From Clostridium sp. AM33-3 (GTDB taxonomy: Bacteria; Bacillota; Clostridia; Lachnospirales; Lachnospiraceae): DNA of 31,368 nt. This document shows positions 15,988 to 23,520 of the stretch, in pieces. A program made the translations under genes and the position numbers. Numbering within the stretch: position 1 is the first letter of the stretch; the number at the start of each line of letters is the position of its first letter. The notes below the pieces were generated by a model, which worked only from the letters and a program-made list of their open reading frames with translations, made no database searches and had not been told where the DNA came from. The stretch covers positions 1 to 31,368 of the forward strand of contig NZ_QUIV01000030.1 in assembly GCF_003480315.1 (NCBI RefSeq), in the 5' to 3' direction.

Positions 15988-16114
15988 ATATGATAGGAAA
16001 TTGCGTCCTATCATACAAAAACGCTCCGCGAGGATGCGCACTCGGCGCAAAGGTAGATGGTTGCCGAAGCAACCGCGCCTCGGCGCGAGAATGTGCCAAG
16101 GCACATTCTTTTTT
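15988..16114. repeat. Hairpin-rich non-coding element, possibly a dispersed palindromic repeat
   Basis: This 127-base stretch holds a nine-base hairpin ATGATAGGA/TCCTATCAT around AATTGCG (about 15991-16015), then GC-rich sequence with CTCGGCGC present twice. A GGTTGC-CGAA-GCAACC hairpin follows, and the element ends in the hairpin at 16088-16109 with a T-run. Its composition is more GC-rich than the flanking gaps and it has no credible gene. The style resembles the REP/MITE-like palindromic units scattered in Clostridial genomes. I cannot confirm other copies from this window. Confidence 0.5.
16088..16114 (+). terminator. Hairpin plus T-run ahead of the lipoprotein genes
   Basis: AGAATGTGC (16088-16096) pairs with GCACATTCT (16101-16109) around CAAG, followed by TTTTTT. 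It is a textbook terminator shape, but it lies only 37 bases before the lipoprotein start with no obvious promoter in between. Confidence 0.65.
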
Positions 16115-16150
16115 ATTAAACCAGCTTAGTGAATTAGGGAGGGATGACAC

Positions 16151-17026
16151 ATGAAGAAAAAAATGACGTATGTTCTGGCGGGAATGCTATTGACGGTCAG
16201 TCTGGTGTGCATGGCCTGCGGCAGTACACAGGAGACAACTGCATTACCGGAGGATGCAGATGAAAGCCTTCAGGATGATGGAGATGAGAATCTGCAGAAT
16301 GATCCGAACGACGGCCTGGGTGGGGATCTGAATGAGGATACAGTGAATGATTTCAGCGGCTTTGAGGGTATCTGGCTGGGAGAAGCGGACAACGACTACG
16401 ATTATATGGAGTTTGACGGCGAGGGCAACTGGACGCTTTACCTTAGCGGAGAGGTCATGGATGAAGGGTATCTTCGTTATGAGCCGGAATGGGAGGCCAT
16501 TTATGCCTACAGCAACCGGGATGACTCCGGCAGCCGGATTGCCATGGAAGAGGGGCAGCTTTACAGCGCAGCATATGGTTACTTTAACCTGGGCGAGGGG
16601 ATGGAGTATCTCTGGTATCAAGATGGAGGACAGCTTACGGAAGATGATGAGCCGGTTTCCTATGTGGAGAACGGATCGGGTGGAAGTGGAAATCAGAACG
16701 CACATCTGGATTCCTACTGGAGATGGGACTCAGACCTTTGTCAGCGGAATGTCTCTGAATTTGAGGGTGTCTGGTATTACGACGGCGACCTCTCGGCGGA
16801 GATGTATGTCGTGATCGATGGCAATGGAAACTGGAGTTATTACCAGCGCGCTCCGGGTGCTGAGGCTGCAGAAATGGATCATGGCATCTTCACATACTCC
16901 ACGGATGAAACAAGTACCTATTATGCGGATTCTACCGTATATGATGGCGTGTCCTACAAGGTATTCGACTTTGACAGCGATATGCTCATATGGGGAGATG
17001 AAGGTGCTTATTACCGGATGGAGTGA
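16151..17026 (+). CDS. Acidic lipoprotein with two copies of a small beta-type domain
   Basis: This 291-residue protein has a lipoprotein signal peptide: KKK, a hydrophobic stretch, then CMAC with Cys23 as the likely lipidated residue. A low-complexity acidic linker (about 30-66, rich in Asp, Glu and Asn) is followed by two related domains, near 68-160 and 202-291. Each starts FEG(I/V)W and carries a D-G-(E/N)-G-N-W pattern some 17 residues later (FDGEGNWTLY; IDGNGNWSYY), many aromatics, and a tyrosine-rich second half. The pattern suggests a lipocalin-like beta-barrel, but I do not recognise the family. GGGAGG precedes the ATG. A second lipoprotein starts 21 bases later. It is expected to be anchored on the outer face of the membrane; the function is unknown. 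Confidence 0.8.
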   Translation: MKKKMTYVLAGMLLTVSLVCMACGSTQETTALPEDADESLQDDGDENLQNDPNDGLGGDLNEDTVNDFSGFEGIWLGEADNDYDYMEFDGEGNWTLYLSGEVMDEGYLRYEPEWEAIYAYSNRDDSGSRIAMEEGQLYSAAYGYFNLGEGMEYLWYQDGGQLTEDDEPVSYVENGSGGSGNQNAHLDSYWRWDSDLCQRNVSEFEGVWYYDGDLSAEMYVVIDGNGNWSYYQRAPGAEAAEMDHGIFTYSTDETSTYYADSTVYDGVSYKVFDFDSDMLIWGDEGAYYRME

Positions 17027-17047
17027 TGAATGAGAGGGGGGATTACG

Positions 17048-18400
17048 ATGTACCGACAGACAAAGAGGGTTTTCCTTACTGTGCCGGTGGTGATCGGTCT
17101 TGGTCTTGCGGCCTGTGGCGCTTCCGGTGACGTGGCGGGCGATGACTGGAGAACAAGCGGCGTTGTGGCCGGAAGCGGAACCATTACCCACGACGGAAAA
17201 AGCGTGGATGTGCTGGTTACCGTGAGTGAGACCAGCGCGGCGTTTTATTGGGACGAACCGGAGCAGGTGCTCTATGACAGTGTATTGTTCCCCATGCATA
17301 TTCCGGATGCGGAGCAGACTTTTAACGCAATCTCGTTTGATGATATGGATGGTGATTGGGAAAGTGATGTTCTGGTCAGTTTCATTGATGAATACGGAGA
17401 CAATACGGAGCTTATCTGGATCTGGGATCCGGTGGAGCGCTATGTGTTCCGGGAAGATCTTTCTACCATTGCCATCGGTGAAAGTGACCAGGATACCGGT
17501 GGGGAAATAGATCCTGTCATGAATCTGGCAGACTATGTTGGACTCTGGGAATATCAGGGCGAGAACCGCTGGCTGCGCATTCACGAGGATTCTACATGGG
17601 AATTTGTAAATGACCAGGATGATGTGATTGAATCCGGTGCGCTTGTGGTGGAAGAAAACGGTGTGACGCTTCACTTTGATGGAAGCGGTGATACTCTGCA
17701 GCTTGAGCTTACGGTCAGCGGCGATCTGATGGACCTTACCAATGGAGGAAGTCTGTTTCCGGTAGAAGCAATCCAGTCCAGCGTACCGTATTTTACCAGA
17801 AATGGCCTGGAAATGAATGCGGAAGTGGAGCTTGGCACGTTTCTGCTGACGAATGGTGCAAGCAGCTATTCCGGGGAAGGCAATGGCTACCGTCGGAGTG
17901 ACTGCTATTGGGAGATCACAAAAAAGGCAGACGATATCCATGATGGCATCCGTGATCTGCACTTTGACGCGATCTGCTATATCCCGGAAAGCGCAATTTC
18001 AACTGCTGCGAACGGAACGGTCGTTGTGTCCAGCGAACTGTACGATGCCTATACGGGCATGTGGCTGACAGCGGGCTCCACATTTAACAACAGCAGCCGC
18101 GGCGACAACTATTATCTTCATACCGTCAGCTGGAGAGGAAACAGCTATCTGATCGAATTTACCTATTCTACAGACTGGGATTTCCAGGTAGGTGACTGGG
18201 GTGCGGTCCTGACTAAAAGCTATTCGGTCTATCTGCCGGCCGATTACGATGGCCTTGTGTTTGCAGCCCAGGCGGAACCGGATACTTATGAGAAAAGTGC
18301 CAGAAAGATGCAGCTGGACAGCATTTCTCCGGAGGCATGTGTCCTGGATCTTGACACATTAGACCCGTACAGCAGTCTGTATTTCAGCCTTTGTGACTGA
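17048..18400 (+). CDS. Lipoprotein with VCBS-like motif and a domain shared with its neighbour
   Basis: This 450-residue protein has a clean lipobox LAAC (Cys23). Residues 90-135 include FDDMDGDWESDVLVSF, resembling the D-x-D-G-D calcium loop of VCBS/FG-GAP repeats. Residues 162-240 start YVGLWEYQGENRWLRIHEDSTW and look like a diverged copy of the FEG-W domain found twice in the preceding lipoprotein. The C-terminal 200 residues are rich in Tyr, Trp and Ser and are unrecognised. ATG 17048 is chosen because GGGGGA lies just upstream and the signal peptide then starts normally; an ATG at 17030 adds six residues. It is almost certainly co-transcribed with the previous gene. The role is unknown; extracellular binding is the safest guess. 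Confidence 0.8.
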   Translation: MYRQTKRVFLTVPVVIGLGLAACGASGDVAGDDWRTSGVVAGSGTITHDGKSVDVLVTVSETSAAFYWDEPEQVLYDSVLFPMHIPDAEQTFNAISFDDMDGDWESDVLVSFIDEYGDNTELIWIWDPVERYVFREDLSTIAIGESDQDTGGEIDPVMNLADYVGLWEYQGENRWLRIHEDSTWEFVNDQDDVIESGALVVEENGVTLHFDGSGDTLQLELTVSGDLMDLTNGGSLFPVEAIQSSVPYFTRNGLEMNAEVELGTFLLTNGASSYSGEGNGYRRSDCYWEITKKADDIHDGIRDLHFDAICYIPESAISTAANGTVVVSSELYDAYTGMWLTAGSTFNNSSRGDNYYLHTVSWRGNSYLIEFTYSTDWDFQVGDWGAVLTKSYSVYLPADYDGLVFAAQAEPDTYEKSARKMQLDSISPEACVLDLDTLDPYSSLYFSLCD

Positions 18401-18444
18401 GAGAGGGCAGACCTATGCACATAGAGAGATGATGATATAGATAA

Positions 18445-18461
18445 ATATCTATAATAGATAT
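18445..18461. repeat. Perfect AT-rich palindrome downstream of the lipoprotein genes
   Basis: ATATCTAT-A-ATAGATAT is a perfect 17-base palindrome in the gap between convergent genes. The core resembles the TATAGA/TCTATA palindrome upstream of the LysR gene. It has no promoter next to it, so a role is unclear. Confidence 0.3.
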
Positions 18462-18467
18462 AGAAAA

Positions 18468-18502
18468 GGATATGCTTCTTGCCGGAGGCTCAGAGCATAT
18501 CC
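18468..18502 (-). terminator. Terminator overlapping the 3' end of the LysR gene
   Basis: GGATATGCT (18468-18476) and AGCATATCC (18494-18502) form a nine-base stem. On the minus strand it is followed by TTTTC. The first arm lies inside the last codons of the LysR gene. Confidence 0.55.
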
Positions 18503-19419
18503 AGAAAAGCACTGACTACTTTTGGCATGTACCGGTTTCGTTTGTAATAGAAATTCACTTCCCGGAACGCATCCTGATGGCTCAGCTTATAGTATACCAG
18601 ATGCTCCTCGTCCGGCACATGGCGGATCAGGGTGTCGGAACTGAAGGAAATGCCCATGCCCTGGCGGGAAAGGTTATAAGCTGTGATCTGCTGATCCAGC
18701 TCCAGACGCACCTTTGGAAGGAAGTGGGCATTGTGGAAGATTCGGTCAGCGCGTTCCCTTGTGTCGTTTCCGCCTTTTAACAGCAGAAAATTTTCATCCT
18801 GGAAATGTTCCAGGGAAACCGGAGGGATGCGGGAGTTTAAATGACGTTCTTCCCGGATGTCAGAGGCAGTCAGTGCATAGTTTTTCATGGTCTCATTCAC
18901 TGCAAAGCGGGCAGGAACCGTGAGAAGCAGATGTTCTTCACAGAAGAAGCGTTTGCTGTAAACAGCCGGATCCATGCTGCGGTTATCGATCAGAAAATCC
19001 AGGGAGCCTGAGAAGAGCCGCTCGGTCAGTTCCGAGGTGGTGGCTTCCATCAGATTCAGGTGAACCTGGGGGTATTGTTCATTAAAGCGGGAGATCAGGG
19101 GCGGCAGAACATAGGAGGTAAACAGATTCGTGCCGCCAATGGAAAGGGATCCGCTTTTTAACTCCCGCATATCGTTGATATAATTCTGAAATCCGTTCTC
19201 TACGTCCATAATGATCTCAATGGAGCGGATATATTCCTTTCCCAGATCGGTCAGCTGGATGGGATTGGAGCTGCGGTCAAAGATGGGGAAGCCAATCTGG
19301 GCTTCCTCTTTTTTTACTGCGGCACTCAAAGATGGCTGGCTGATAAACAGGTTGCGGGCGGCTTTGGAAAAGCTCATTTCTTTGTAGACCTCGTAAACAT
19401 ATCGCATTCCCTGAAACAT
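18490..19419 (-). CDS. LysR-family transcriptional regulator
   Basis: This 309-residue regulator has an N-terminal winged helix-turn-helix (about residues 1-60, with SFSKAARNLFISQPSLSAAVKKEEAQIGFPIFDR) and a C-terminal effector-binding domain of two alpha/beta lobes (about 90-300). AGGAGG stands five bases before the ATG. It is divergent from aspA. An 18-base palindrome between them lies about 66 bases ahead of the predicted aspA start of transcription, the usual place of a LysR-type recognition site, and 14 bases from this gene's own start. It probably controls aspA and itself. The inducer is not evident; aspartate, fumarate or a related acid is a reasonable guess from context only. Confidence 0.9.
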   Translation of the reverse strand: MFQGMRYVYEVYKEMSFSKAARNLFISQPSLSAAVKKEEAQIGFPIFDRSSNPIQLTDLGKEYIRSIEIIMDVENGFQNYINDMRELKSGSLSIGGTNLFTSYVLPPLISRFNEQYPQVHLNLMEATTSELTERLFSGSLDFLIDNRSMDPAVYSKRFFCEEHLLLTVPARFAVNETMKNYALTASDIREERHLNSRIPPVSLEHFQDENFLLLKGGNDTRERADRIFHNAHFLPKVRLELDQQITAYNLSRQGMGISFSSDTLIRHVPDEEHLVYYKLSHQDAFREVNFYYKRNRYMPKVVSAFLDML

Positions 19420-19432
19420 CGCATCCTCCTAA

Positions 19433-19450
19433 TATAGATTATAGTCTATA
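19433..19450. promoter_or_regulatory. LysR-type operator candidate between lysR and aspA
   Basis: TATAGA (19433-19438) and TCTATA (19445-19450) form a perfect inverted repeat with a six-base spacer. It is centred about 66 bases upstream of the predicted aspA transcription start. A minus-strand TATAAT (19443-19438) lies inside it and could be the -10 of the lysR promoter, which would allow autorepression. Confidence 0.55.
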
Positions 19451-19472
19451 AAATGTATGATTTTATAAGTAT

Positions 19473-19501
19473 TTGAAAATAGTTTAGTGCTAAATTATAC
19501 T
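19473..19501 (+). promoter_or_regulatory. Predicted aspA promoter
   Basis: TTGAAA (19473-19478) and TATACT (19496-19501) are separated by 17 bases. The leader to aspA is about 125 bases. Confidence 0.7.
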
Positions 19502-19633
19502 AAAGTCAAGAACTGTTACGAACAAACAATATCTTCCTGCGAAAATGCGGGACCGAGGCAGCAGATGAATCGCTGGATGTGGAAGCGTGCCTGGCTGCAG
19601 GAATATGGATGGATACAGGGGAGGAAAACGAAG

Positions 19634-21070
19634 ATGAAGGAAGATGGAAAGAAATATCGTCTGGAGCATGATTCCATTGGGGAAAAAGAAGTGCCGGAGG
19701 ATGCTTATTACGGAGTGCAGACTCTTCGGGCCTATGAGAACTTTAATATTACCGGACTGAAAATGCATCCGGAACTGATAAACAGCGTGGCGCAGATCAA
19801 GAAAGCAGCAGCCATCACCAACTTTGAAGTGGGTGAACTGGATAAGAAAAGAGCGGCCGCTATCACCCAGGCCTGCGACGAGATCATTGCGGGAAAGCTG
19901 CATGACCAGTTTATTGTAGATCCGATTCAGGGCGGTGCGGGAACTTCCTTAAATATGAACGCAAATGAGGTCATTGCAAATCGGGCTATTGAAATTCTTG
20001 GCGGACAGAAGGGGGATTACAAGCTGGTGAATCCGAATGACCACGTTAACTTTGGCCAGTCCACCAATGATGTATTTCCGTCCTGCGGAAAGATGGCAGC
20101 GTTGAAGCTTTTGGGGAATGCCCAGGAGCAGTTAAAACGACTGGAAGAGGCGCTGATGGCAAAGGCACAGGAGTTTGATTCTGTCATTAAGATGGGACGT
20201 ACCCAGCTGCAGGATGCCGTGCCGATCCGCCTGGGACAGGAGTTCCACGCCTATGCATCGGCCATCCGCCGCGATATCCGCCGTTTTGACAACGCCAAGG
20301 AAGAAATCCGCTGCCTGAATCTGGGCGGTACCGCTATCGGAACCGGACTGAACGCAGATGTACAGTATTTTCACCGGGTAGTAAAAAATATGTCTACGCT
20401 GACCGGAGAGGAGCTGGTGCAGTCTTATGACATGATCGATGCAACACAAAATCTGGACAGTTATGCTTCCGTCTCAGGTATTGTGAAAAACTGTGCTGTG
20501 AATCTATCAAAAATGTCCAATGACCTGCGGCTGATGTCTTCCGGACCGAGAACCGGTTTTGGTGAGATCAACCTTCCGGCAAGACAGAACGGTTCCTCCA
20601 TCATGCCGGGCAAGATCAATCCGGTCATCCCGGAGGTTGTGAATCAGGTTGCTTTCAACATCATTGGCAACGATGTGACCATCACCATGGCAGCCGAGGC
20701 CGGACAGCTGGAGCTGAATGCCTTTGAACCGATCATCTTCTACAATCTGTTTGAGTCTATCGAAACACTGACTTATGCGGTGAAAACCCTGGTAGATAAT
20801 TGTATCACAGGCATTACCGCAAACAAAGAGCACTGCCGCAGCCAGGTGGAGAACAGCATCGGTGTCATCACTGCGATCTGCCCGTATGTAGGTTATGAGA
20901 CCGCGGCAAATATTGCAAAAGAAGCGCTTCGTACCGGACGCCAGGTCAGAGACCTGATTCTGGAGAAAGGCCTGATGGATGAAGAACAGTTGGATACTGT
21001 TCTGGACCCGTACACCATGACTGAGCCGGGAATCCTCGGAAAAGATCCGATGGAACAGCTGCGCGGCTAA
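19634..21070 (+). CDS. aspA: Aspartate ammonia-lyase (aspartase)
   Basis: AspA splits L-aspartate into fumarate and ammonia, feeding fumarate to respiration or amino-acid fermentation. The 478-residue protein shows the aspartase/fumarase superfamily signature GSSIMPGKINP with its flexible catalytic loop, NFGQSTNDVFPS, and GRTQLQDAVPI. The run PVIPEVVNQVAF favours aspartase over class II fumarase. ATG 19634 is preceded by AGGGGAGG nine bases away and gives the family N-terminus. The frame stays open upstream; an ATG at 19565 with GAGG ahead would add 23 residues containing four tryptophans, unlike known aspartases, and is considered less likely. A LysR gene is divergent, and a long terminator hairpin follows. 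The single-gene unit suggests dedicated control. Confidence 0.94.
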   Translation: MKEDGKKYRLEHDSIGEKEVPEDAYYGVQTLRAYENFNITGLKMHPELINSVAQIKKAAAITNFEVGELDKKRAAAITQACDEIIAGKLHDQFIVDPIQGGAGTSLNMNANEVIANRAIEILGGQKGDYKLVNPNDHVNFGQSTNDVFPSCGKMAALKLLGNAQEQLKRLEEALMAKAQEFDSVIKMGRTQLQDAVPIRLGQEFHAYASAIRRDIRRFDNAKEEIRCLNLGGTAIGTGLNADVQYFHRVVKNMSTLTGEELVQSYDMIDATQNLDSYASVSGIVKNCAVNLSKMSNDLRLMSSGPRTGFGEINLPARQNGSSIMPGKINPVIPEVVNQVAFNIIGNDVTITMAAEAGQLELNAFEPIIFYNLFESIETLTYAVKTLVDNCITGITANKEHCRSQVENSIGVITAICPYVGYETAANIAKEALRTGRQVRDLILEKGLMDEEQLDTVLDPYTMTEPGILGKDPMEQLRG

Positions 21071-21078
21071 AGAGAAAA

Positions 21079-21120
21079 AAGAAGAACGCCAGTCCCTTCA
21101 GCAGGACTGGCGTTCTTCTT
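21079..21120 (+). terminator. Terminator of aspA
   Basis: AAGAAGAACGCCAGTCC (21079-21095) pairs perfectly over 17 bases with GGACTGGCGTTCTTCTT (21104-21120) around an eight-base loop. The T-rich 3' arm supplies the U-tract. Confidence 0.85.
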
Positions 21121-21127
21121 CGTCCTG

Positions 21128-21136
21128 TGTTATAAT
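21128..21136 (+). promoter_or_regulatory. Extended -10 promoter of the folate C1 genes
   Basis: TG-T-TATAAT is a complete extended -10 element only eight bases past the aspA terminator. No good -35 is seen. Transcription would start near 21143, at the left edge of the tandem repeat. Confidence 0.55.
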
Positions 21137-21139
21137 GTG

Positions 21140-21277
21140 ACGAGCGCAAGAGAGCCGGAAACGTGCTTGCACGGTTACGGCGAACGGCGAGGAAATCAAG
21201 TGACGAAGTCACGGGAACGAGCGCAAGAGAGCCGGAAACGTGCTTGCACGGTTACGGCGAATGGTGAGGAAAACAAG
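21140..21277 (+). repeat. Two direct copies of a 61-bp hairpin repeat in the fchA leader
   Basis: Copies at 21140-21200 and 21217-21277 match at 58 of 61 positions and are spaced by a 77-base period. Each contains CGTGC-TT-GCACG flanked by imperfectly pairing CCGGAA and TTACGG arms. The 16-base spacer with adjoining bases holds GTGAC-GAA-GTCAC. The unit fills nearly the whole predicted leader. An open frame runs through it in phase with fchA, but the encoded residues are low in quality and not part of the enzyme. Confidence 0.75.
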
Positions 21278-21298
21278 TTGTGGAAGGATGATTTTCTG

Positions 21299-21925
21299 AT
21301 GATAGAAAAAGAATTAATGGGCCTCTGGCTGAATACGCTGGCTTCGAAATCACCCATACCGGGCGGCGGCGGCGCTTCGGCCATCGGCGGTGCCCTGGCG
21401 GCAGCTTTGGGACAGATGGTTGCGAACTTAACAGTGGGAAAGAAAAAATATGCAGCTGTCGAGGAAACGATGCAGGAAGTACTTGGAAAGCTTCAGACAT
21501 GTCAGGCAGATTTTCTGGATCTGGTGGATCAGGATGCAAAGGTCTTCGCACCTCTTGCAGCAGCTTACGCCCTTCCGACCTCTACGGAGGAAGAAAAGCA
21601 GGAAAAAGCGCGTATTATGGAAGAAAGACTTCTGGCAGCAAGTCTGGTGCCACTTCACATGATGGAAAAGGCAGCGGAAATGCTGGAATTTCTGGAAATC
21701 CTTGCGGAGAAGGGAAGCCGTATGGCGGTATCCGATGTGGGAGTTGCCGTACAGTTTGCCCGTACCGCGTTGACAGGAGCGATCATGAATGTTTATATCA
21801 ATACCAAATCCATGAAGAACCGGGAAAAGGCAGAAGAACTGAATACAAAAGCAAACGACCTGATGAAACAGGGAATCAGACGGGCAGATGAAATCTATAC
21901 GAGAGTGCTGGAGCAGCTTGCCTGA
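21299..21925 (+). CDS. fchA: Methenyltetrahydrofolate cyclohydrolase / formiminotetrahydrofolate cyclodeaminase-type protein
   Basis: This 208-residue helical protein is of the cyclodeaminase family, found alone as FchA in Clostridia or as the C-terminal half of glutamate formiminotransferase-cyclodeaminase. SKSPIPGGGGASAIGGALAAALGQMVANLTVGKKKYA near the start carries the family's glycine-rich folate loop (PGGGGASA, residues 21-28). It interconverts 5,10-methenyl- and 10-formyl-tetrahydrofolate, or removes ammonia from formimino-THF. folD follows 17 bases on, which supports a C1-folate role; no hut gene is nearby. ATG 21299 is chosen by homology, with GGAAGG eleven bases upstream, a rather long spacing. 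The frame continues upstream through the leader repeats, which I regard as untranslated. Confidence 0.88.
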   Translation: MIEKELMGLWLNTLASKSPIPGGGGASAIGGALAAALGQMVANLTVGKKKYAAVEETMQEVLGKLQTCQADFLDLVDQDAKVFAPLAAAYALPTSTEEEKQEKARIMEERLLAASLVPLHMMEKAAEMLEFLEILAEKGSRMAVSDVGVAVQFARTALTGAIMNVYINTKSMKNREKAEELNTKANDLMKQGIRRADEIYTRVLEQLA

Positions 21926-21942
21926 AAAAAGGGAGGAAATCC

Positions 21943-22776
21943 ATGAGAGTATTAAAGGGCGCAGAGGTTTCTGTGAAAATGAAAGAAGAAGTGCAGGCGG
22001 CGCTTGCAAAATGCAAGGGGGAGTCTCCAAAGCTGGCGATTATCCGTGTGGGCGAGAATCCGGATGATATGTCCTATGAGCGCGGTGCTACCAAAAAAAT
22101 GGAGAGCTTTGGCCTTCGGGTGCAGTCCTATGTATATCCGGAAGATATCACGGATTCGGATTTCAAGGCAGAGTTCACAAGGATTAACGAGGATCCGGAC
22201 GTGACCGGAATCCTGATGCTGCGTCCGCTGCCAAAGCAGATCTGCGAGAAGGATATTGAGGGAATGATCGATCCTGAGAAGGATCTGGACGGCATCTCCC
22301 CGGTCAACATCGCAAAGGTATTTGCGGGCGATGACAGCGGATTTGCCCCGTGTACGGCAGAGGCAGTTGTGGAAGTGCTGAAAGCGGCAGAAATCCCGAT
22401 GACCGGAAAACGTGTGACCATTGTAGGCCGCAGCATGGTTGTGGGTAAACCGCTTTCTATGTTAATGGTGAAGGAAAATGCGACCGTTACCATCTGCCAC
22501 ACCAGGACAAAAGATCTGGCTGGCACCTGCCGCAATGCGGAAATCCTTGTGGCTGCAGCCGGACGGGCAAAAATGCTGAATGGCGACTATGTAGGCCAGG
22601 ACGCAGTGGTGATTGATGTGGGCATCAATGTGGATGAAAACGGAAAACTCTGCGGAGATGTGGATTACGATACCATTCAGGACAAAGCTCAGGCGGCAAC
22701 TCCGGTGCCGGGCGGTGTCGGTGCGGTGACTACGGCGGTGCTGGCGAAGCATCTGGTAAGAGCTGCGGGACTGTAG
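21943..22776 (+). CDS. folD: Bifunctional methylene-THF dehydrogenase / methenyl-THF cyclohydrolase
   Basis: FolD oxidises 5,10-methylene-THF with NADP to methenyl-THF and hydrolyses it to 10-formyl-THF. The 277-residue protein is of usual size. Tyr45 and Lys51 (SYERGATKK) match the catalytic Tyr-x5-Lys. LRPLPKQ, PEKDLDGISPVN and GRSMVVGKPLSMLMV are the family signatures, and PVPGGVGAVTTAVL closes the C-terminus. GGGAGG precedes the ATG by six bases. It is 17 bases after fchA and 23 before a flavoprotein, so the three likely form one operon. Together with fchA it gives two enzymes able to handle methenyl-THF, as in acetogenic or purinolytic Clostridia. Confidence 0.95.
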   Translation: MRVLKGAEVSVKMKEEVQAALAKCKGESPKLAIIRVGENPDDMSYERGATKKMESFGLRVQSYVYPEDITDSDFKAEFTRINEDPDVTGILMLRPLPKQICEKDIEGMIDPEKDLDGISPVNIAKVFAGDDSGFAPCTAEAVVEVLKAAEIPMTGKRVTIVGRSMVVGKPLSMLMVKENATVTICHTRTKDLAGTCRNAEILVAAAGRAKMLNGDYVGQDAVVIDVGINVDENGKLCGDVDYDTIQDKAQAATPVPGGVGAVTTAVLAKHLVRAAGL

Positions 22777-22799
22777 GACAAATAGAAGGAGATATTCAC

Positions 22800-23429
22800 A
22801 TGGCAAAAGTATTACTGATTAACGGAAGTGGAAATGAGCATGGCTGTACCTTCACTGCATTGAGTGAGGTAGCAAAGGCATTAAATGAGGAAGGCGTGGA
22901 GACTGAGATCATCCAGCTTGGAAAAGATGCTATCCGTGACTGCATCGGCTGCGGTTCCTGCGGAAAGTTGGGCCGCTGTGTATTTGATGATGATCAGGTC
23001 AATCTTGTGGCTGCAAAAGCAAAAGAGGCAGACGGCTTCATTTTCGGAAGTCCGGTTTACTATGCGCATCCGAGCGGACGTGTACTGTCCTTCCTGGACC
23101 GCCTGTTTTATTCGGCAGGCAGTGCTTTTGCTTACAAGCCGGGGGCGGCAGTGCTTTCGGCAAGACGCGGCGGAACTACGGCATCCTTTGATGTGTTAAA
23201 TAAATATTTTGGCATCAGCAACATGATGACGGTTGGTTCCCAGTACTGGAATATGGTGCATGGCAATAAGCCGGAGGAGGTTTTACAGGATCTGGAGGGC
23301 CTGCAGATCATGCGCACTCTGGGCCGCAACATGGCCTGGATGATCAAGTGTATTGAGGCAGGAAAGGCAGCAGGCATTACCCCGCCGGCCGGAAGAGAAG
23401 AGCGGGCCAGAACCAATTTTATCCGATAG
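22800..23429 (+). CDS. NADPH-dependent FMN reductase-fold protein with iron-sulfur-type cysteine motif
   Basis: This 209-residue flavodoxin-fold protein has VLLINGSGNEHGCT (4-17) as an FMN-phosphate loop and FGSPVYYAHPSGRVLSFLDR as the family's second signature. Between them DCIGCGSCGKLGRC gives Cys48, Cys51, Cys54 and Cys60, that is CX2CX2CX5C. This is the compact motif that holds a 4Fe-4S cluster in archaeal iron-sulfur flavoprotein (Isf). The protein may thus be an Isf-like electron carrier or oxidoreductase. Many annotated NAD(P)H oxidoreductases of this family have similar cysteines without proven clusters. AAGGAG lies ahead of the ATG. Its place after fchA-folD suggests co-transcription with C1 genes. 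Confidence 0.82.
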   Translation: MAKVLLINGSGNEHGCTFTALSEVAKALNEEGVETEIIQLGKDAIRDCIGCGSCGKLGRCVFDDDQVNLVAAKAKEADGFIFGSPVYYAHPSGRVLSFLDRLFYSAGSAFAYKPGAAVLSARRGGTTASFDVLNKYFGISNMMTVGSQYWNMVHGNKPEEVLQDLEGLQIMRTLGRNMAWMIKCIEAGKAAGITPPAGREERARTNFIR

Positions 23430-23520
23430 GCTGCAGATACCGCTGATCCGGATCACAGCCGTGGAAAGCGGGGATGACAGAAAGCATGTTGGAATACAGG
23501 ACGGGAAAGGACAGGAGCAG

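Noticed and set aside
15938..16129. 63-codon open frame across the hairpin element
   Set aside because: It runs through two terminator hairpins, has no good ribosome site, and its composition follows the repeats.
16730..17962. Long open frame antisense to the two lipoproteins
   Set aside because: It spans two well-supported genes with signal peptides and ribosome sites and reads as low-quality protein; a shadow frame.
21140..21298. Known THF or ZTP riboswitch, or an N-terminal extension of FchA
   Set aside because: I could not find the conserved cores of either riboswitch class, and the translated repeat has no likeness to the enzyme family.
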